Positions 1 through 10,668 of a DNA stretch of 64,000 nt are shown here, piece after piece. The translations under genes were made by a program, and so were the position numbers. The stretch spans positions 1 to 64,000 of the forward strand of contig NZ_LJSD01000017.1 in the NCBI RefSeq assembly GCF_001303895.1. Reading direction: 5' to 3'. Within the stretch, counting starts at the first letter, position 1; the number at the start of each line of letters is the position of its first letter. The DNA comes from Mesorhizobium sp. 1M-11 (lineage in GTDB: Bacteria; Pseudomonadota; Alphaproteobacteria; Rhizobiales; Rhizobiaceae). The notes beneath the pieces were generated by a model. The model searched no databases and was not told the DNA's origin. It was given only the letters and a program-made list of their open reading frames with translations.

Positions 1-797
1 CTGCGGCGCCTGCCGCTGCTCCGGCTGCTGCACCTGCTGCCAAGCCGATGTCGGACGAGGCGGTGCTCAAACTGTTCGAAGAGGGCTCCTACGACCTTGT
101 TCCGCACGACAATATGCGCAAGACCATCGCCCGGCGTCTGGTCGAGGCAAAGTCGACCATCCCGCATTTCTACCTGACCTTGGATTGCGAGCTGGACGCA
201 CTTTTGAAGCTGCGCTCCGAGCTCAATGCCGCTGCGCCGATGAAGAAGACCGAAAAGGGCGATGTCCCAGCCTACAAGCTCTCGGTCAACGACATGATCA
301 TCAAGGCGATGGCCCAGGCACTGGTCGCCGTGCCGGATGCCAATGCGTCGTGGACGGAAACGGCCATGGTCAAGCACAAGCACGCCGATGTCGGGGTGGC
401 GGTATCGATCCCGGGCGGGCTGATCACGCCGATCGTGAGGAAGGCCGACCAGAAGACGCTGTCGGTGATCTCCAACGAGATGAAGGACCTCGCCAAGCGC
501 GCCCGCGATCGCAAGCTGAAGCCGGAAGAGTATCAGGGCGGCACCACGGCGGTGTCGAACCTTGGCATGTTCGGCATCAAGGACTTCGCCGCCGTCATCA
601 ACCCGCCGCATGCGACGATCCTGGCAGTGGGTGCAGGCGAGGAGCGCGCGGTCGTGAAGGGCGGCGAGATCAGGATAGCCACCGTCATGTCGGTGACGCT
701 GTCGACCGACCACCGTGCCGTCGACGGCGCGCTGGGAGCCGAACTGCTCGGCGCCTTCAAGCGTATCATCGAGAACCCGATGACCATGCTGGTCTGA
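1..797 (+). CDS. pdhC: Pyruvate dehydrogenase E2, dihydrolipoamide acetyltransferase (3' part)
   Basis: This is the C-terminal catalytic part of the E2 core of the pyruvate dehydrogenase complex, which moves the acetyl group from lipoamide to CoA. The frame is open from base 3, so the lipoyl domain and start lie outside the window. The first 15 codons are an Ala/Pro-rich linker, followed by the trimer-forming acyltransferase domain. The catalytic HxxxDG motif is seen as DHRAVDG, with the His codon at 711-713. E3 (lpdA) and lipoyl synthase (lipA) follow on the same strand, which fits the PDH rather than the 2-oxoglutarate enzyme. The ATG at 48 is internal, not the start. Confidence 0.93.
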   Translation, partial: AAPAAAPAAAPAAKPMSDEAVLKLFEEGSYDLVPHDNMRKTIARRLVEAKSTIPHFYLTLDCELDALLKLRSELNAAAPMKKTEKGDVPAYKLSVNDMIIKAMAQALVAVPDANASWTETAMVKHKHADVGVAVSIPGGLITPIVRKADQKTLSVISNEMKDLAKRARDRKLKPEEYQGGTTAVSNLGMFGIKDFAAVINPPHATILAVGAGEERAVVKGGEIRIATVMSVTLSTDHRAVDGALGAELLGAFKRIIENPMTMLV

Positions 798-818
798 TAA
801 CTGCAGCAGGACGGCCAT

Positions 819-1457
819 ATGAAGACCGTACTCTGTTATGGCGATTCCTTGACCTGGGGCTATGACGCCGGAGGTCTCGGCCGCCACGTGTTCGAGGATC
901 GCTGGCCGAGCGTGTTGCAGGTGGAGCTCGGCGGCACGGCGCGTGTGATTGCCGAAGGTTTGAATGGTCGCACCACGGCCTTCGACGATCATCTGGCCGA
1001 CGTTGATCGCAACGGCGCGCGCATGCTGCCGACTGTTCTTGCAACGCATGCACCGCTCGATCTCGTCATATTGTTGCTCGGCACCAACGACATGAAGTCG
1101 TTTATCTGCGGTCGCGCGATCGGTGCCAAGCAGGGCATGGCGCGGCTGGTCGATATCGTGCGCAGTGTGGTCTATCCAATGACGGCAGCGGCGCCAAAAG
1201 TGCTGATCGTGTCACCGCCGGTTGTTCGAGAGACGGCGAATGTCAATTTTGCCGCCACGTTCGAGGGTGGGATTGCTGAATCGCGAAAGCTCGCAGGGCT
1301 TTATGGTGCTTTGGCCCAGGAGACGGGCTGCGGCTTCTTCGATGCGGGCACGGTGGCTGAGACGACACCGCTCGACGGTATCCATCTCGACGCCGAGAAT
1401 ACCCGCCGCATTGGCGCGGCACTGGCGCCAAGAGTGCGCACCATGCTGGAGCTTTGA
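819..1457 (+). CDS. SGNH/GDSL-family hydrolase (esterase-like)
   Basis: A 212-residue hydrolase of the SGNH/GDSL family, related to arylesterases and TesA-type lipases; the substrate is unknown. The block I motif GDSLTWG lies at residues 8-14 with nucleophile Ser10. The block III Asn lies in LLGTND near residue 90, and the block V Asp/His pair in DGIH at 186-189. There is no signal peptide, so it is probably cytoplasmic. It starts 21 bases after pdhC and its stop overlaps the next start (TTGA), so it is co-transcribed with the PDH genes. A link to acyl-CoA or lipoyl metabolism would be inference from position only. Confidence 0.85.
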   Translation: MKTVLCYGDSLTWGYDAGGLGRHVFEDRWPSVLQVELGGTARVIAEGLNGRTTAFDDHLADVDRNGARMLPTVLATHAPLDLVILLLGTNDMKSFICGRAIGAKQGMARLVDIVRSVVYPMTAAAPKVLIVSPPVVRETANVNFAATFEGGIAESRKLAGLYGALAQETGCGFFDAGTVAETTPLDGIHLDAENTRRIGAALAPRVRTMLEL

Positions 1458-2041
1458 TCGTGCCGGACGAGATCATCATCCGCCCGGCGAAGAAAAGCGA
1501 TGCAGCCGAGCTTGCCATTCTGGTCGATGTGAGTTCGCACGGCTTTGCATCCTGGTTCTGGTATGGCGCTGTGCTCGACGGAAGCAAGGAGACCGCGTTC
1601 GAGCAGGGGCGCTCGTTCATGCGCTCCGATACCGAACGCGCCAGTTGGAAGGATTCGAGCGTGGCTGTGGCAGGCGAGGAAATTGCGGGCGTGATCATCG
1701 GCCATCCGATCGAACCGTCCATCGCGAACGAAGTGGCGCCTCACGCCGCCATCGAACCAATCCTGGCCCTGCAGAAGATGTTGGTCGACCACTGGTTCAT
1801 CGACAGTCTGGGGGTCTACCGGCACCTGCGCGGCAAGGGTTTGGGCAAACGTCTGCTCCTGCACGAGGTCGAGCGCGGCGCTGGGAGGCCGATAAGCCTG
1901 ATCACCGAAAGCCACAACGAGACCGCGCTCGGGCTTTACAAATCGCACGGATTTGCCGAGGTGACCCGACGGCAAGCCGTGCCGCTGTCTGACGACAGCA
2001 AGGAACATGACTGGGTGCTGCTGACACGTGGCGCCGCTTGA
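1454..2041 (+). CDS. GNAT-family N-acetyltransferase
   Basis: A 195-residue GNAT acetyltransferase, expected to move an acetyl group from acetyl-CoA to an amine. The acetyl-CoA loop is seen as RHLRGKGLGKRLL (R/Q-x-x-G-x-G/A type) near residues 120-135, followed by the C-terminal NETALGLYKSHGF segment typical of the fold. The TTG at 1454 overlaps the stop of the hydrolase gene; a GTG two codons later (1460) is an equally possible start. It sits between E2 and E3 of the PDH cluster. The substrate cannot be deduced. Confidence 0.82.
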   Translation: MIVPDEIIIRPAKKSDAAELAILVDVSSHGFASWFWYGAVLDGSKETAFEQGRSFMRSDTERASWKDSSVAVAGEEIAGVIIGHPIEPSIANEVAPHAAIEPILALQKMLVDHWFIDSLGVYRHLRGKGLGKRLLLHEVERGAGRPISLITESHNETALGLYKSHGFAEVTRRQAVPLSDDSKEHDWVLLTRGAA

Positions 2042-2059
2042 TGAAAAGGCAGGGAAAAC

Positions 2060-3502
2060 ATGGCTGACAACTACGACGTCATCATCATCGGCTCCGGTCC
2101 GGGCGGCTATGTCGCGGCCATCCGTTCCGCGCAGCTCGGTCTCAAGACCGCGATCGTCGAGCGCGAGCATCTGGCCGGCATCTGCTCCAACTGGGGCTGC
2201 ATTCCGACCAAGGCCCTGCTGCGTTCGGCCGAGATCTTCCACTACGCCGAACACGCCAAGAGCTACGGCCTGACACTCGAAGGAACGATCAAGCCGGATC
2301 TCAAGGGCATTGTCGACCGTTCGCGCGGCATCGCCCAGCGTATGAACAACGGCGTCGGCTTCCTGATGAAGAAAAACAAGGTCGACGTGATCTGGGGCGA
2401 AGCCAAGATCACCAAGCCGGGCGAGATCGTCGTCGGCAAGTCGTCCAAGAAGCCGATGGAGCCGATGGGGCCGATCCCGAAGGGTACCAAGGGCGAGGGC
2501 ACCTATACCGCCAAGCATATCGTGATCGCCACCGGCGCGCGGCCGCGCGCGCTGCCGGGGATCGAGCCGGACGGCAAGCTGATCTGGACCTATTTCGAGG
2601 CCATGGTGCCGCAGGACATGCCGAAGTCGCTGCTGGTGATGGGTTCGGGCGCCATCGGCATCGAATTCGCCTCCTTCTACCGCACCATGGGCGTCGACGT
2701 GACCGTGGTCGAGATCATGCCGCAGATCATGCCGGTGGAAGATACTGAAATCTCCATCTGGGCAAAGAAGCAGCTCGAAAAGCAGGGCATGAAGATCCTT
2801 CTCGAGACCAAGGTCACCAAGGTCGAGAAAGGTGCCAACTCCGTCACTGCGACGGTCGAAGGCAAGGATGGCAAGACGCAGACGATCACCGCCGACCGGA
2901 TGATTTCGGCGGTCGGCGTCCAGTGCAATACCGAAAATCTCGGACTGGAGACCGTTGGCGTGAAGCTCGATCGCGGCGCTATCGCCATCGACGAATTCTG
3001 CCGCACCAATGTGCCAGGCATCTACGCCATCGGCGACGTCGCCGGACCGCCCATGCTGGCGCACAAGGCCGAGCATGAAGCCGTGATCTGCATGGAGAAG
3101 ATCGCAGGCCTGCATGTCCATCCGATGGACAGGCTCAAGATCCCGGGCTGCACCTATTGCAGCCCGCAGGTGGCATCCGTCGGCCTGACCGAAGCCAAGG
3201 CCAAGGAACAGGGCAAGGACATCCGCGTCGGCCGCTTCCAGTTCGTCGCCAATGGCAAGGCCGTGGCGCTCGGCGAGGACCAGGGGTTGGTCAAGACGAT
3301 CTTCGACAAGAAGACCGGGCAATTGCTGGGGGCTCATATGGTCGGCGCGGAAGTGACCGAACTCATCCAGGGGTTCGTGGTGGCGATGAACCTTGAAACC
3401 ACCGAGGAAGAGCTGATGCACACCATCTTCCCGCATCCGACGCTGTCGGAAACGATGAAGGAAAGCGTGCTCGACGCCTACGGGCGGGTGCTGAACGCGT
3501 AG
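2060..3502 (+). CDS. lpdA: Dihydrolipoyl dehydrogenase (E3)
   Basis: A 480-residue flavoprotein that reoxidises dihydrolipoamide on E2 and reduces NAD+. The FAD-binding GSGPGG motif is at residues 11-16 and the redox disulfide is Cys42/Cys47 (CSNWGC). A second dinucleotide fold (GSGAIGIEF) binds NAD. The C-terminal HPHPTLSE carries the His-Glu pair that completes the partner subunit's active site. A Pro/Gly-rich insertion around residues 135-150 is, from memory, usual in rhizobial E3. It follows the GNAT gene by 18 bases and a terminator lies just downstream, so this is probably the last gene of the PDH operon. Confidence 0.96.
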   Translation: MADNYDVIIIGSGPGGYVAAIRSAQLGLKTAIVEREHLAGICSNWGCIPTKALLRSAEIFHYAEHAKSYGLTLEGTIKPDLKGIVDRSRGIAQRMNNGVGFLMKKNKVDVIWGEAKITKPGEIVVGKSSKKPMEPMGPIPKGTKGEGTYTAKHIVIATGARPRALPGIEPDGKLIWTYFEAMVPQDMPKSLLVMGSGAIGIEFASFYRTMGVDVTVVEIMPQIMPVEDTEISIWAKKQLEKQGMKILLETKVTKVEKGANSVTATVEGKDGKTQTITADRMISAVGVQCNTENLGLETVGVKLDRGAIAIDEFCRTNVPGIYAIGDVAGPPMLAHKAEHEAVICMEKIAGLHVHPMDRLKIPGCTYCSPQVASVGLTEAKAKEQGKDIRVGRFQFVANGKAVALGEDQGLVKTIFDKKTGQLLGAHMVGAEVTELIQGFVVAMNLETTEEELMHTIFPHPTLSETMKESVLDAYGRVLNA

Positions 3503-3509
3503 GGATGCT

Positions 3510-3549
3510 AAAAGACCGTGGCGGCATGCGTTGCCGTGGTCTTTTTCTT
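3510..3549 (+). terminator. Rho-independent terminator after lpdA
   Basis: A 13-bp stem pairs 3510-3522 (AAAAGACCGTGGC) with 3533-3545, using two G-T wobbles, and is followed by a T-rich tail. It lies 8 bases after the lpdA stop and separates the PDH operon from lipA. Confidence 0.85.
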
Positions 3550-3624
3550 ACCGACGAAAAGCCTTAGATGAGGCTCGTACCCAATCCCTGACTTTGCGTT
3601 TCAGGGAGATGCAGGAAAGATCAG

Positions 3625-4593
3625 ATGGTTACCGTTCTCGATCTCGTCGCCAACAAGCCGCGCCCCCGTCACCCGGAGAAGGCACATCGGCCCGATCAGG
3701 AAGTGTTGCGCAAGCCTGACTGGATCCGCGTCAAGGCGCCGGTCTCCAAGGGGTATGCCGAGACGCGCGAGATCGTGAAGTCACACAAGCTGGTGACGGT
3801 TTGTGAGGAGGCCGGCTGCCCCAACATCGGCGAATGCTGGGAAAAGAAGCACGCCACCTTCATGATCATGGGCGAGATTTGCACGCGCGCTTGCGCTTTC
3901 TGCAATGTCGCGACCGGTATCCCAACCGCGCTCGATGCGGACGAACCCAACCGTGTGGCGCAAGCCGTCAAGACGATGGGGCTTTCCCATGTCGTTATCA
4001 CCTCGGTCGACCGCGACGACCTCGAAGACGGTGGCGCGCAGCATTTCGCCGATGTCATTCTCGCCATCCGCGCAGCTGCGCCGACGACCACGATCGAAAT
4101 CCTGACGCCGGACTTCCTGCGCAAGGACGGCGCGCTGGAAATCGTCGTTGCTGCCAAGCCGGATGTGTTCAACCACAATCTCGAAACCGTGCCGTCCAAC
4201 TACCTGACGGTTCGCCCAGGTGCGCGTTATTTCCATTCGATCCGGCTCCTGCAGCGGGTGAAGGAGCTCGATCCTTCGATCTTCACCAAATCCGGCATCA
4301 TGGTCGGGCTTGGTGAGGAACGTCACGAGGTTCTGCAGTTGATGGATGATCTGCGCTCGGCCGACGTCGACTTCATGACCATCGGGCAGTATCTGCAGCC
4401 GTCGAAGAAGCATCACCCGGTGAAGAAGTTCGTCACGCCAGAGGAATTCCAGTCCTACGCCATCGTCGGCAAGAGCAAGGGTTTTCTTCTCATGGCATCA
4501 AGCCCGCTGACGCGCTCGTCCCATCACGCGGGGGAAGACTTCGCTCAGTTGCGCACTGCCCGCGCAGAGCAGCTCAAGAAAACCGCCCAATAA
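3625..4593 (+). CDS. lipA: Lipoyl synthase
   Basis: A 322-residue radical-SAM enzyme that inserts two sulfur atoms into octanoyl groups bound to E2 and GcvH, giving lipoyl groups. The auxiliary 4Fe-4S cluster ligands are Cys60, Cys65 and Cys71. The radical-SAM cluster is CxxxCxxC at Cys86, Cys90 and Cys93. Length and motif order are normal for the family. It lies behind its own upstream gap after the lpdA terminator and 9 bases before the START-domain gene, a common alphaproteobacterial pairing. The product is needed by the E2 encoded at the window start. Confidence 0.97.
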   Translation: MVTVLDLVANKPRPRHPEKAHRPDQEVLRKPDWIRVKAPVSKGYAETREIVKSHKLVTVCEEAGCPNIGECWEKKHATFMIMGEICTRACAFCNVATGIPTALDADEPNRVAQAVKTMGLSHVVITSVDRDDLEDGGAQHFADVILAIRAAAPTTTIEILTPDFLRKDGALEIVVAAKPDVFNHNLETVPSNYLTVRPGARYFHSIRLLQRVKELDPSIFTKSGIMVGLGEERHEVLQLMDDLRSADVDFMTIGQYLQPSKKHHPVKKFVTPEEFQSYAIVGKSKGFLLMASSPLTRSSHHAGEDFAQLRTARAEQLKKTAQ

Positions 4594-4602
4594 GCCGGTT
4601 TC

Positions 4603-5061
4603 ATGCCGAAATTCGAGGCGACGCGCCGCGTATCACATTCTCCGGACCAGATGTTCGCTCTGGTTGCCGATGTGGAGAAATATCCGCAATTCGTGCCGCT
4701 GTGCGAAGCGCTTGCCGTGCGCTCTCGTCGCGAGCGCGACGGGCGCACCGTGCTCGTCGCCGACATGAGTATCGGTTACAAGGCGATCCGCGAGACTTTT
4801 ACGACCCAGGTGCTGCTGAAGCCGGACGAACGCATCATCGATGTCAAATACATCGACGGCCCCTTCAAGTATCTGAGCAATATCTGGGGTTTCGAGCCGG
4901 CGAGCGACGGTTGCTTCGTGCGCTTTTTCATCGACTACGAATTCAAGAGCCGCATTCTGGGGGCGATGATGGGCACCATGTTCGACCGTGCCTTCCGCAT
5001 GTTCTCCGAGGCGTTCGAAAAACGCGCCGACGTGATCTATGGGCGGGATGTCATCTCCTGA
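4603..5061 (+). CDS. RatA/Coq10-like START-domain protein
   Basis: A 152-residue single-domain protein of the polyketide cyclase/START superfamily, in the RatA/Coq10 group. Coq10 homologues bind ubiquinone and support respiration; RatA of E. coli is reported to affect ribosome subunit joining, so the name does not settle the role. The N-terminal SPDQMFALVADVEKYPQF segment and the later RFFIDYEFKS strand are typical of the group. It follows lipA by 9 bases and ends convergently with cinA. No catalytic residues are expected. Confidence 0.85.
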   Translation: MPKFEATRRVSHSPDQMFALVADVEKYPQFVPLCEALAVRSRRERDGRTVLVADMSIGYKAIRETFTTQVLLKPDERIIDVKYIDGPFKYLSNIWGFEPASDGCFVRFFIDYEFKSRILGAMMGTMFDRAFRMFSEAFEKRADVIYGRDVIS

Positions 5062-5111
5062 AGCCGCGGTTCATCGGCAATGCTAACGGGACCGGCACAC
5101 AAGCAAAAAAT

Positions 5112-5600
5112 TCAGTTGGCGAGGGCCCTGAGCCCCATTTCCAGTGCATGCCGCACCGTCTCGCGGCGAATGAAGTCACGCCCCCGATTGTCGAAGATGC
5201 GGTGCTCGGAAATGGTCGCCTGATTGTCAAGCGCCAGGCCGAACCATACAAGGCCGACCGGCTTTTCATCTGAGCCGCCATCCGGTCCAGCAATGCCCGT
5301 CACCGCCAACGCAATGCCGGCACGGGAACGGGCCAGCGCACCGGCAGCCATCTCCAGCGCTGTTTCGGATGACACCGCTCCAAAGGTTTCCAGCGTGTCT
5401 GCCTTGACGCCGAGCATGTCCATCTTGGCTTCGTTCGAATAGGTGATGAAGCCGCGATCGACGACAGCCGACGAGCCGGCGATATCGGTCAGGTGGGCAA
5501 CGATCATGCCGCCGGTACAGCTTTCGGCGGTCGCGGCCATGACCTTGCGTGTGAGGCAGGCTCTCAGGAAGCGGTCCGCCAGCAGCGTGAGTTCGTTCAT
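5112..5600 (-). CDS. pncC: CinA C-terminal family protein (nicotinamide-nucleotide amidase PncC)
   Basis: A 162-residue stand-alone CinA C-terminal domain, predicted to deamidate nicotinamide mononucleotide and recycle the pyridine ring for NAD. Family motifs AESCTGG and the later [10 protein letters not shown] are present. The N-terminal molybdopterin-binding domain of full CinA is absent, as is normal for PncC-type proteins. The ATG at 5600 overlaps the ispDF stop (ATGA), so the two are translationally coupled. A longer frame running upstream in the same phase encodes unrelated sequence inside ispDF and is not the start. Confidence 0.88.
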   Translation of the reverse strand: MNELTLLADRFLRACLTRKVMAATAESCTGGMIVAHLTDIAGSSAVVDRGFITYSNEAKMDMLGVKADTLETFGAVSSETALEMAAGALARSRAGIALAVTGIAGPDGGSDEKPVGLVWFGLALDNQATISEHRIFDNRGRDFIRRETVRHALEMGLRALAN

Positions 5601-6826
5601 TCCGGCACCTCTCCGGGGTAGACGACACTCGCTGTGGCGATCGCTGCGATGCCTTCCTGGCGACCGACAAAGCCGAGTTTCTCGTTCGTCGTCGCCTTGA
5701 TGGAGATGCGTTCGGGCGCGATTCCCAGCATGCCGGAGAGTGCGGCGGTCATCGCTTCGCGATGCGGTCCAACGCGTGGTGCTTCGCAGATCAGCGTGAT
5801 GTCGGCATTGGCGATGCGACCGCCCCGCGCGCGCACGATCTTTGCGGCGTGTTCGACGAAGATGTGGGAGGCGGCCCCTTTCCATTGCGGATCTGACGGC
5901 GGGAAATGCGTGCCGATGTCGCCAGCACCACAGGTGGCAAGCAATGCATCGGTGAGGGCGTGCAGGCCGACATCGGCATCGGAATGGCCAGAAAGCTTGC
6001 GATCATGCGGGATTTCGACACCGCACAGCGTCACGTGATCGCCGGCTTCGAAGGCGTGCACATCATAGCCGTTGCCCGTGCGGATGTCGGGAAAGCTCGA
6101 ACGCGCGCCATTCAATCGTTGATCTGCCATGACGATATCCCGTGCCCAGGTGAGTTTGACGTTGTCGGGTGAACCGGCGACGATCTTGACCGGTAGCCGC
6201 GCCCATTCGGCGATGGCGGCATCGTCGGTGAAATCGTCCCTGCCAGCCTGATGTGCTTTTTCATGCGCGTCCAGAATGGGACGGAATGGAAAACCTTGCG
6301 GTGTCTGCGCAGCATGCAAGCCCGCACGCGGAACGGTTTCACCGATCGTGCCGTCACGGCTTTCGCGTTTCAGCGTGTCGGCCACCGGAAGTGCCGGCAG
6401 TGCACCTTGACCGGCGGCAATGACGTCGATGACGCGGTCGATGAGATCGTGATCGGCAAAAGGCCGCACGGCGTCATGAATGAGCACCCTGTCCGGTGTC
6501 TTGCCGTCCAGTGCGATGAGGCCAAGCCGGACCGAATCCTGTCTGGTGCGCCCGCCGGTGACGATTGTGATCCTGGCGAGATGATCGCCGACTGCCTTCT
6601 GAAGCAATTCCTGGTCGTCGGTGTGGATAACGATGACGATGTGGTCGATGCGCGGATGCGAAAGGAAAGTCTCCAGCGTTCTGACGAGGATGGCGCGGCC
6701 GCCAATATGGCGATATTGCTTGGGCCCATCAGCCTGACCGGCACGCTCGCCGCGGCCTGCCGCTACGATGACGGCGGCGACACCGCCACCGGCGGATACG
6801 GCCTTGATTGCGCTCGTTTCCTTCAT
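5597..6826 (-). CDS. ispDF: Bifunctional IspD/IspF enzyme of the MEP isoprenoid pathway
   Basis: A 409-residue fusion carrying out two non-consecutive steps of the MEP pathway. The N-terminal half is IspD (4-diphosphocytidyl-methylerythritol synthase) with the nucleotide-binding [12 protein letters not shown] motif. The C-terminal half, from about residue 250, is IspF (MECDP synthase) with metal ligands in GYDVHAF and [16 protein letters not shown]. The fusion is widespread in Alphaproteobacteria. The ATG at 6826 gives the family-like N-terminus; an upstream in-phase start at 6874 would add 16 unlikely residues. It is divergent from dusB. Confidence 0.95.
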   Translation of the reverse strand: MKETSAIKAVSAGGGVAAVIVAAGRGERAGQADGPKQYRHIGGRAILVRTLETFLSHPRIDHIVIVIHTDDQELLQKAVGDHLARITIVTGGRTRQDSVRLGLIALDGKTPDRVLIHDAVRPFADHDLIDRVIDVIAAGQGALPALPVADTLKRESRDGTIGETVPRAGLHAAQTPQGFPFRPILDAHEKAHQAGRDDFTDDAAIAEWARLPVKIVAGSPDNVKLTWARDIVMADQRLNGARSSFPDIRTGNGYDVHAFEAGDHVTLCGVEIPHDRKLSGHSDADVGLHALTDALLATCGAGDIGTHFPPSDPQWKGAASHIFVEHAAKIVRARGGRIANADITLICEAPRVGPHREAMTAALSGMLGIAPERISIKATTNEKLGFVGRQEGIAAIATASVVYPGEVPE

Positions 6827-6965
6827 GCGCAGAGGCTTAGTCGCGGGCGAAGAGGAAGGCCAGCTTTTTCCCAAATAAGCCGCAATGCATGTTCATTCTG
6901 CATTGCACAATCAACCCGATCTGGCTAGTGAATAGGCAAAGATAGACGTTGCTTGGTTTTTGTGC

Positions 6966-7994
6966 ATGACCGATCCGAATAAGCTCGCCTTGCCGCTCGC
7001 CGTTGGCGGGGTCGCTTTGCGCAATCGCGTCTTCCTGGCGCCGATGTCCGGCATCACCGATGAGCCGTTCCGCAAGCGCGCCTATGCGCATGGCGCTGGT
7101 CTTGTCGTTTCGGAAATGGTGGCCAGCGGCGAGCTGGCGCGGGGCAGGGAGGGGTTCGACCTGCGCATTCGCCATTCCGGTCTGCCGGTGCATATGGTGC
7201 AGCTTGCCGGGCGCGAAGCAACGCACATGGCCGAAGCAGCACGCATCGCGGCAGATGAGGGCGCTGACATCATCGACATCAATATGGGCTGTCCGGCCAA
7301 GAAGGTGACGGGCGGTTATGCCGGCTCGGCGCTGATGCGCGACCTCGACCACGCGCTCACCCTGATCGAGGCGGTGATCGGTGTGGTGAAAGTGCCGGTG
7401 ACGGTCAAGATGCGGCTCGGCTGGGATGAGGATGCGCTGAATGCGCCGATGCTTGCCCGCCGCGCCGAACAGGCCGGCGTGAGCATGGTGACGGTGCATG
7501 GCCGTACGCGCTGCCAATTCTACCAAGGCAAGGCCGATTGGCGTGCCATCGCGCGCGTGAAGGAGGCTGTGTCGATCCCTGTCGTTGCCAATGGCGATGT
7601 CGCGACGCCAGCCGATGCGATTGCGATCCTCGAACAATCCGGCGCTGATGCCGTCATGGTCGGTCGAGCCCATTACGGCGCACCGTGGGCTGCAGGTGCT
7701 ATTGCTACCTCCGCTGCCGGCATTGAGGCAGCCGGCGTGCCGAAGGATACAACGGAACTCGCCGACTACGTGGTTGCGCATTATGAAGACATGCTCGCTC
7801 ACTATGGCGTGGAAAGCGGGTTGAGGCAGGCCCGAAAGCATCTCGGCTGGTATCTGGACCGCTACGCGGCCGCGACGTCCAGGGACCTGCGCAAAGATGT
7901 GCTGACTTCCTTCGAGCCTGGCCGTGTCAGCGCGTTGTTGAGAGAGGCGCTTCTGCCCGGCGGCGATGCGGAAGACATCCGGAGCGCGGCATGA
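6966..7994 (+). CDS. dusB: tRNA-dihydrouridine synthase B
   Basis: An FMN enzyme that reduces uridine to dihydrouridine in the tRNA D-loop. Family features are [12 protein letters not shown] at the N-terminus, the [14 protein letters not shown] segment holding the catalytic Cys, and VHGRTR plus NGDV in the barrel. The ATG at 6966 is preferred (342 residues) over a TTG two codons upstream. The dusB-ntrBC order is conserved in many alphaproteobacteria. The stop overlaps the ntrB start (ATGA), so dusB is the first gene of the nitrogen-regulation operon. Confidence 0.94.
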   Translation: MTDPNKLALPLAVGGVALRNRVFLAPMSGITDEPFRKRAYAHGAGLVVSEMVASGELARGREGFDLRIRHSGLPVHMVQLAGREATHMAEAARIAADEGADIIDINMGCPAKKVTGGYAGSALMRDLDHALTLIEAVIGVVKVPVTVKMRLGWDEDALNAPMLARRAEQAGVSMVTVHGRTRCQFYQGKADWRAIARVKEAVSIPVVANGDVATPADAIAILEQSGADAVMVGRAHYGAPWAAGAIATSAAGIEAAGVPKDTTELADYVVAHYEDMLAHYGVESGLRQARKHLGWYLDRYAAATSRDLRKDVLTSFEPGRVSALLREALLPGGDAEDIRSAA

Positions 7995-9124
7995 CCGCGA
8001 CAGTTGCTCCCGTCGCGGACATGGCCGATGCCGCACAGATCCTGCTCAATACCATTCGCCGGCCGGTGATCATGGTCGGGCCGGAGGGTCACATCACCTA
8101 TGCCAATGCCGACGCCGAGGATTTCTTTCGTTCCAGCGCGACCATGCTGGCGCGCAATACGCTGGCGAAGCTCATCCCCTTTGGCAGTCCGCTGCTGACT
8201 TTGGTGGACCAGGTTCGCGAACGGCGCGCGCCGGTCAACGAATATCGCGTGGACGTTTCCTCGCCACGCCTCGGTATCGAAAAGATCGTCGATCTTTATG
8301 TGGCGCCGGTGCCGGAATTTCCGGATTCCGTGGTTGTGATGTTCCAAGAGCGGTCGATGGCCGACAAGATCGACCGCCAGATGACGCATCGCGGCGCTGC
8401 CCGTTCCGTCACCGGCCTGGCCGCAATGCTTGCGCATGAAATCAAGAACCCGCTGTCCGGCATCCGTGGCGCCGCGCAATTGCTCGAGCTCTCCGCCTCT
8501 GACGACGATCGGGCCCTGACGCGGCTGATCACCGACGAGACCGATCGCATCGTCTCGCTGGTCGATCGCATGGAGGTGTTCTCGGACGAGCGGCCGATCG
8601 ATCGCTATCCCGTCAACATCCATGTCGTGCTGGATCATGTGAAAGCAATTGCCAGGAACGGCTTCGCCAACCGGATCAAGATCGGGGAGGATTACGATCC
8701 CTCATTGCCTTCGGTCTATGGCAACCGCGATCAGTTGATCCAGGTGTTCCTCAATCTGGTCAAGAACGCCGCCGAGGCGATCGGCTCCGATCCGCTGGGG
8801 GAAATCACGCTCACTACGGCATTCCGCCCCGGCATCCGCATGTCCGTTCCCGGCACACAGGACCGCGTATCGCTGCCGCTCGAGTTCTGCGTGCACGACA
8901 ACGGTCCGGGTGTCCCGGACGATATCCTGCCGATTCTGTTCGATCCGTTCATCACCACCAAGCCGAATGGCTCCGGTCTGGGGCTGGCATTGGTGGCCAA
9001 GATCGTGGGCGAGCATGGCGGCATCATCGAATGCGATGCGACGCCGCGTGGCACCACCTTTCGTGTGCTTCTGCCCGCCTGGAAGGAACCCGTGACTGAA
9101 AGCGAAGAAGGACAACGCCTATGA
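7991..9124 (+). CDS. ntrB: Nitrogen regulation sensor kinase NtrB (GlnL)
   Basis: A 377-residue cytoplasmic histidine kinase/phosphatase that, under PII control, sets the phosphorylation of NtrC. The order is an N-terminal PAS domain (about 20-120), a HisKA domain with the H-box AHEIKNP and phospho-accepting His149, then a HATPase_c domain with DNGPGVP and GSGLGLAL nucleotide-binding motifs. It has no membrane segment, as expected for NtrB. Its ends overlap dusB (4 bases) and ntrC (4 bases), indicating one operon. Confidence 0.95.
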   Translation: MTATVAPVADMADAAQILLNTIRRPVIMVGPEGHITYANADAEDFFRSSATMLARNTLAKLIPFGSPLLTLVDQVRERRAPVNEYRVDVSSPRLGIEKIVDLYVAPVPEFPDSVVVMFQERSMADKIDRQMTHRGAARSVTGLAAMLAHEIKNPLSGIRGAAQLLELSASDDDRALTRLITDETDRIVSLVDRMEVFSDERPIDRYPVNIHVVLDHVKAIARNGFANRIKIGEDYDPSLPSVYGNRDQLIQVFLNLVKNAAEAIGSDPLGEITLTTAFRPGIRMSVPGTQDRVSLPLEFCVHDNGPGVPDDILPILFDPFITTKPNGSGLGLALVAKIVGEHGGIIECDATPRGTTFRVLLPAWKEPVTESEEGQRL

Positions 9125-10581
9125 GTGCCCGCGGCACCATTCTCGTCGCTGATGACGATGCGGCGATCCGCACCGTACTCAACCAGGCATTGTCGCGCGC
9201 CGGCCATGACGTGCGGGTGACGTCGAACGCGTCCACGCTCTGGCGCTGGGTTGCGGCGGGCGAGGGCGACATCGTCATCACCGACGTGGTGATGCCGGAC
9301 GAAAACGCCTTCGATATGCTGCCGCGCATCAAAAAGGCGAGACCGGAACTGCCCGTGATCGTCATGAGCGCACAGAACACGTTCATGACCGCCATCCGCG
9401 CCTCCGAGACCGGCGCCTATGAATATCTGCCCAAGCCATTCGATCTCACCGAACTGCTCAACATCGTCGGCCGCGCCATGGCTGAACCACGCCGGCCGAA
9501 GGCTGATGTCCGGCCCGAGGAACAGCCGGAAACGATGCCGCTGGTTGGCCGCTCCGCCGCCATGCAGGACATCTATCGCATGCTGGCGCGCATGATGCAG
9601 ACAGATCTGACTGTGATGATCAGCGGTGAATCCGGTACCGGCAAGGAGCTCGTTGCGCGCGCTTTACATGAATATGGCCGGCGCCGAGGAGGCCCATTCG
9701 TTGCCATCAACATGGCTGCTATCCCACGCGACCTGATCGAATCGGAGCTGTTCGGTCACGAAAAGGGGGCATTCACGGGAGCACAGAACCGCTCCACGGG
9801 TCGTTTCGAGCAGGCTGAGGGCGGCACGCTGTTCCTGGATGAAATCGGCGACATGCCGATGGAAGCGCAAACGCGGCTACTGCGCGTGTTGCAGCAGGGC
9901 GAATACACGACCGTGGGAGGGCGCACGCCGATCAAGACGGATGTGCGTATCGTCGCGGCGACCAACAAGGATCTGCGAACGCTGATCAACCAGGGTCTGT
10001 TCCGCGAGGATTTGTTCTATCGTCTCAACGTCGTGCCGCTCAGACTTCCAGGTCTGCGCGAACGCGCCGAGGATGTTCCGGATCTCGTGCGCCATTTCTT
10101 CAAGCTTGGGGCCAAAGAAGGGCTGCAGACCAAACGCATCGTGCCGGCCGGCATCGAGCTGATGAAGCGCTATCCCTGGCCAGGCAATGTGCGCGAGCTT
10201 GAAAATCTGGTGCGCCGTCTGGCCGCGCTCTATCCGCAGGACGAAATTTCCGCCGAAATCGTCGAAGCGGAACTAAGGACTGGCGACGTGGCCGTCGCGC
10301 CCGGCACGAATGCCTTGATCCCCGATGACCTGTCGATCAGCCAGGCTGTCGAACACTATCTGCAACGTTATTTTGCTTCCTTTGGCGGTGATCTGCCGCC
10401 GGCTGGTCTCTATCAGCGCATCCTGGAAGAGGTGGAGCATCCCCTTGTTCTGGCGGCGATGACGGCGACGCGCGGTAATCAGATCCGCGCCGCCGATCTG
10501 CTTGGACTCAATCGCAACACATTGCGCAAGAAAATCCGCGATCTTGGCGTCAACGTCTATCGCGGCGCGCGGCAGGGTTAG
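9121..10581 (+). CDS. ntrC: Nitrogen regulation response regulator NtrC (GlnG)
   Basis: A 486-residue sigma-54-dependent activator of nitrogen assimilation genes. The receiver domain spans about 1-120 with phospho-acceptor Asp55. The AAA+ domain carries Walker A GESGTGKE, the sigma-54-contacting GAFTGA loop and a FLDEIGD Walker B. The C-terminal Fis-type helix-turn-helix is [20 protein letters not shown]. The intact GAFTGA loop shows it can work with sigma-54, in contrast to NtrX below. It overlaps ntrB by 4 bases; ntrYX follow. Confidence 0.96.
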   Translation: MSARGTILVADDDAAIRTVLNQALSRAGHDVRVTSNASTLWRWVAAGEGDIVITDVVMPDENAFDMLPRIKKARPELPVIVMSAQNTFMTAIRASETGAYEYLPKPFDLTELLNIVGRAMAEPRRPKADVRPEEQPETMPLVGRSAAMQDIYRMLARMMQTDLTVMISGESGTGKELVARALHEYGRRRGGPFVAINMAAIPRDLIESELFGHEKGAFTGAQNRSTGRFEQAEGGTLFLDEIGDMPMEAQTRLLRVLQQGEYTTVGGRTPIKTDVRIVAATNKDLRTLINQGLFREDLFYRLNVVPLRLPGLRERAEDVPDLVRHFFKLGAKEGLQTKRIVPAGIELMKRYPWPGNVRELENLVRRLAALYPQDEISAEIVEAELRTGDVAVAPGTNALIPDDLSISQAVEHYLQRYFASFGGDLPPAGLYQRILEEVEHPLVLAAMTATRGNQIRAADLLGLNRNTLRKKIRDLGVNVYRGARQG

Positions 10582-10668
10582 GCGTGAAGCACGGCGACCG
10601 TCTCGCTGCACCAGTCCATCAAAAATCAGTTGATGAGGCGTCGAAAGATTTTTGTGATCTGGCGTCTT

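Noticed and set aside
1301..3436. A 711-codon open frame on the minus strand across the GNAT and lpdA genes
   Set aside because: It is antisense to clearly recognisable genes and results from high GC at third codon positions; no family features or ribosome site.
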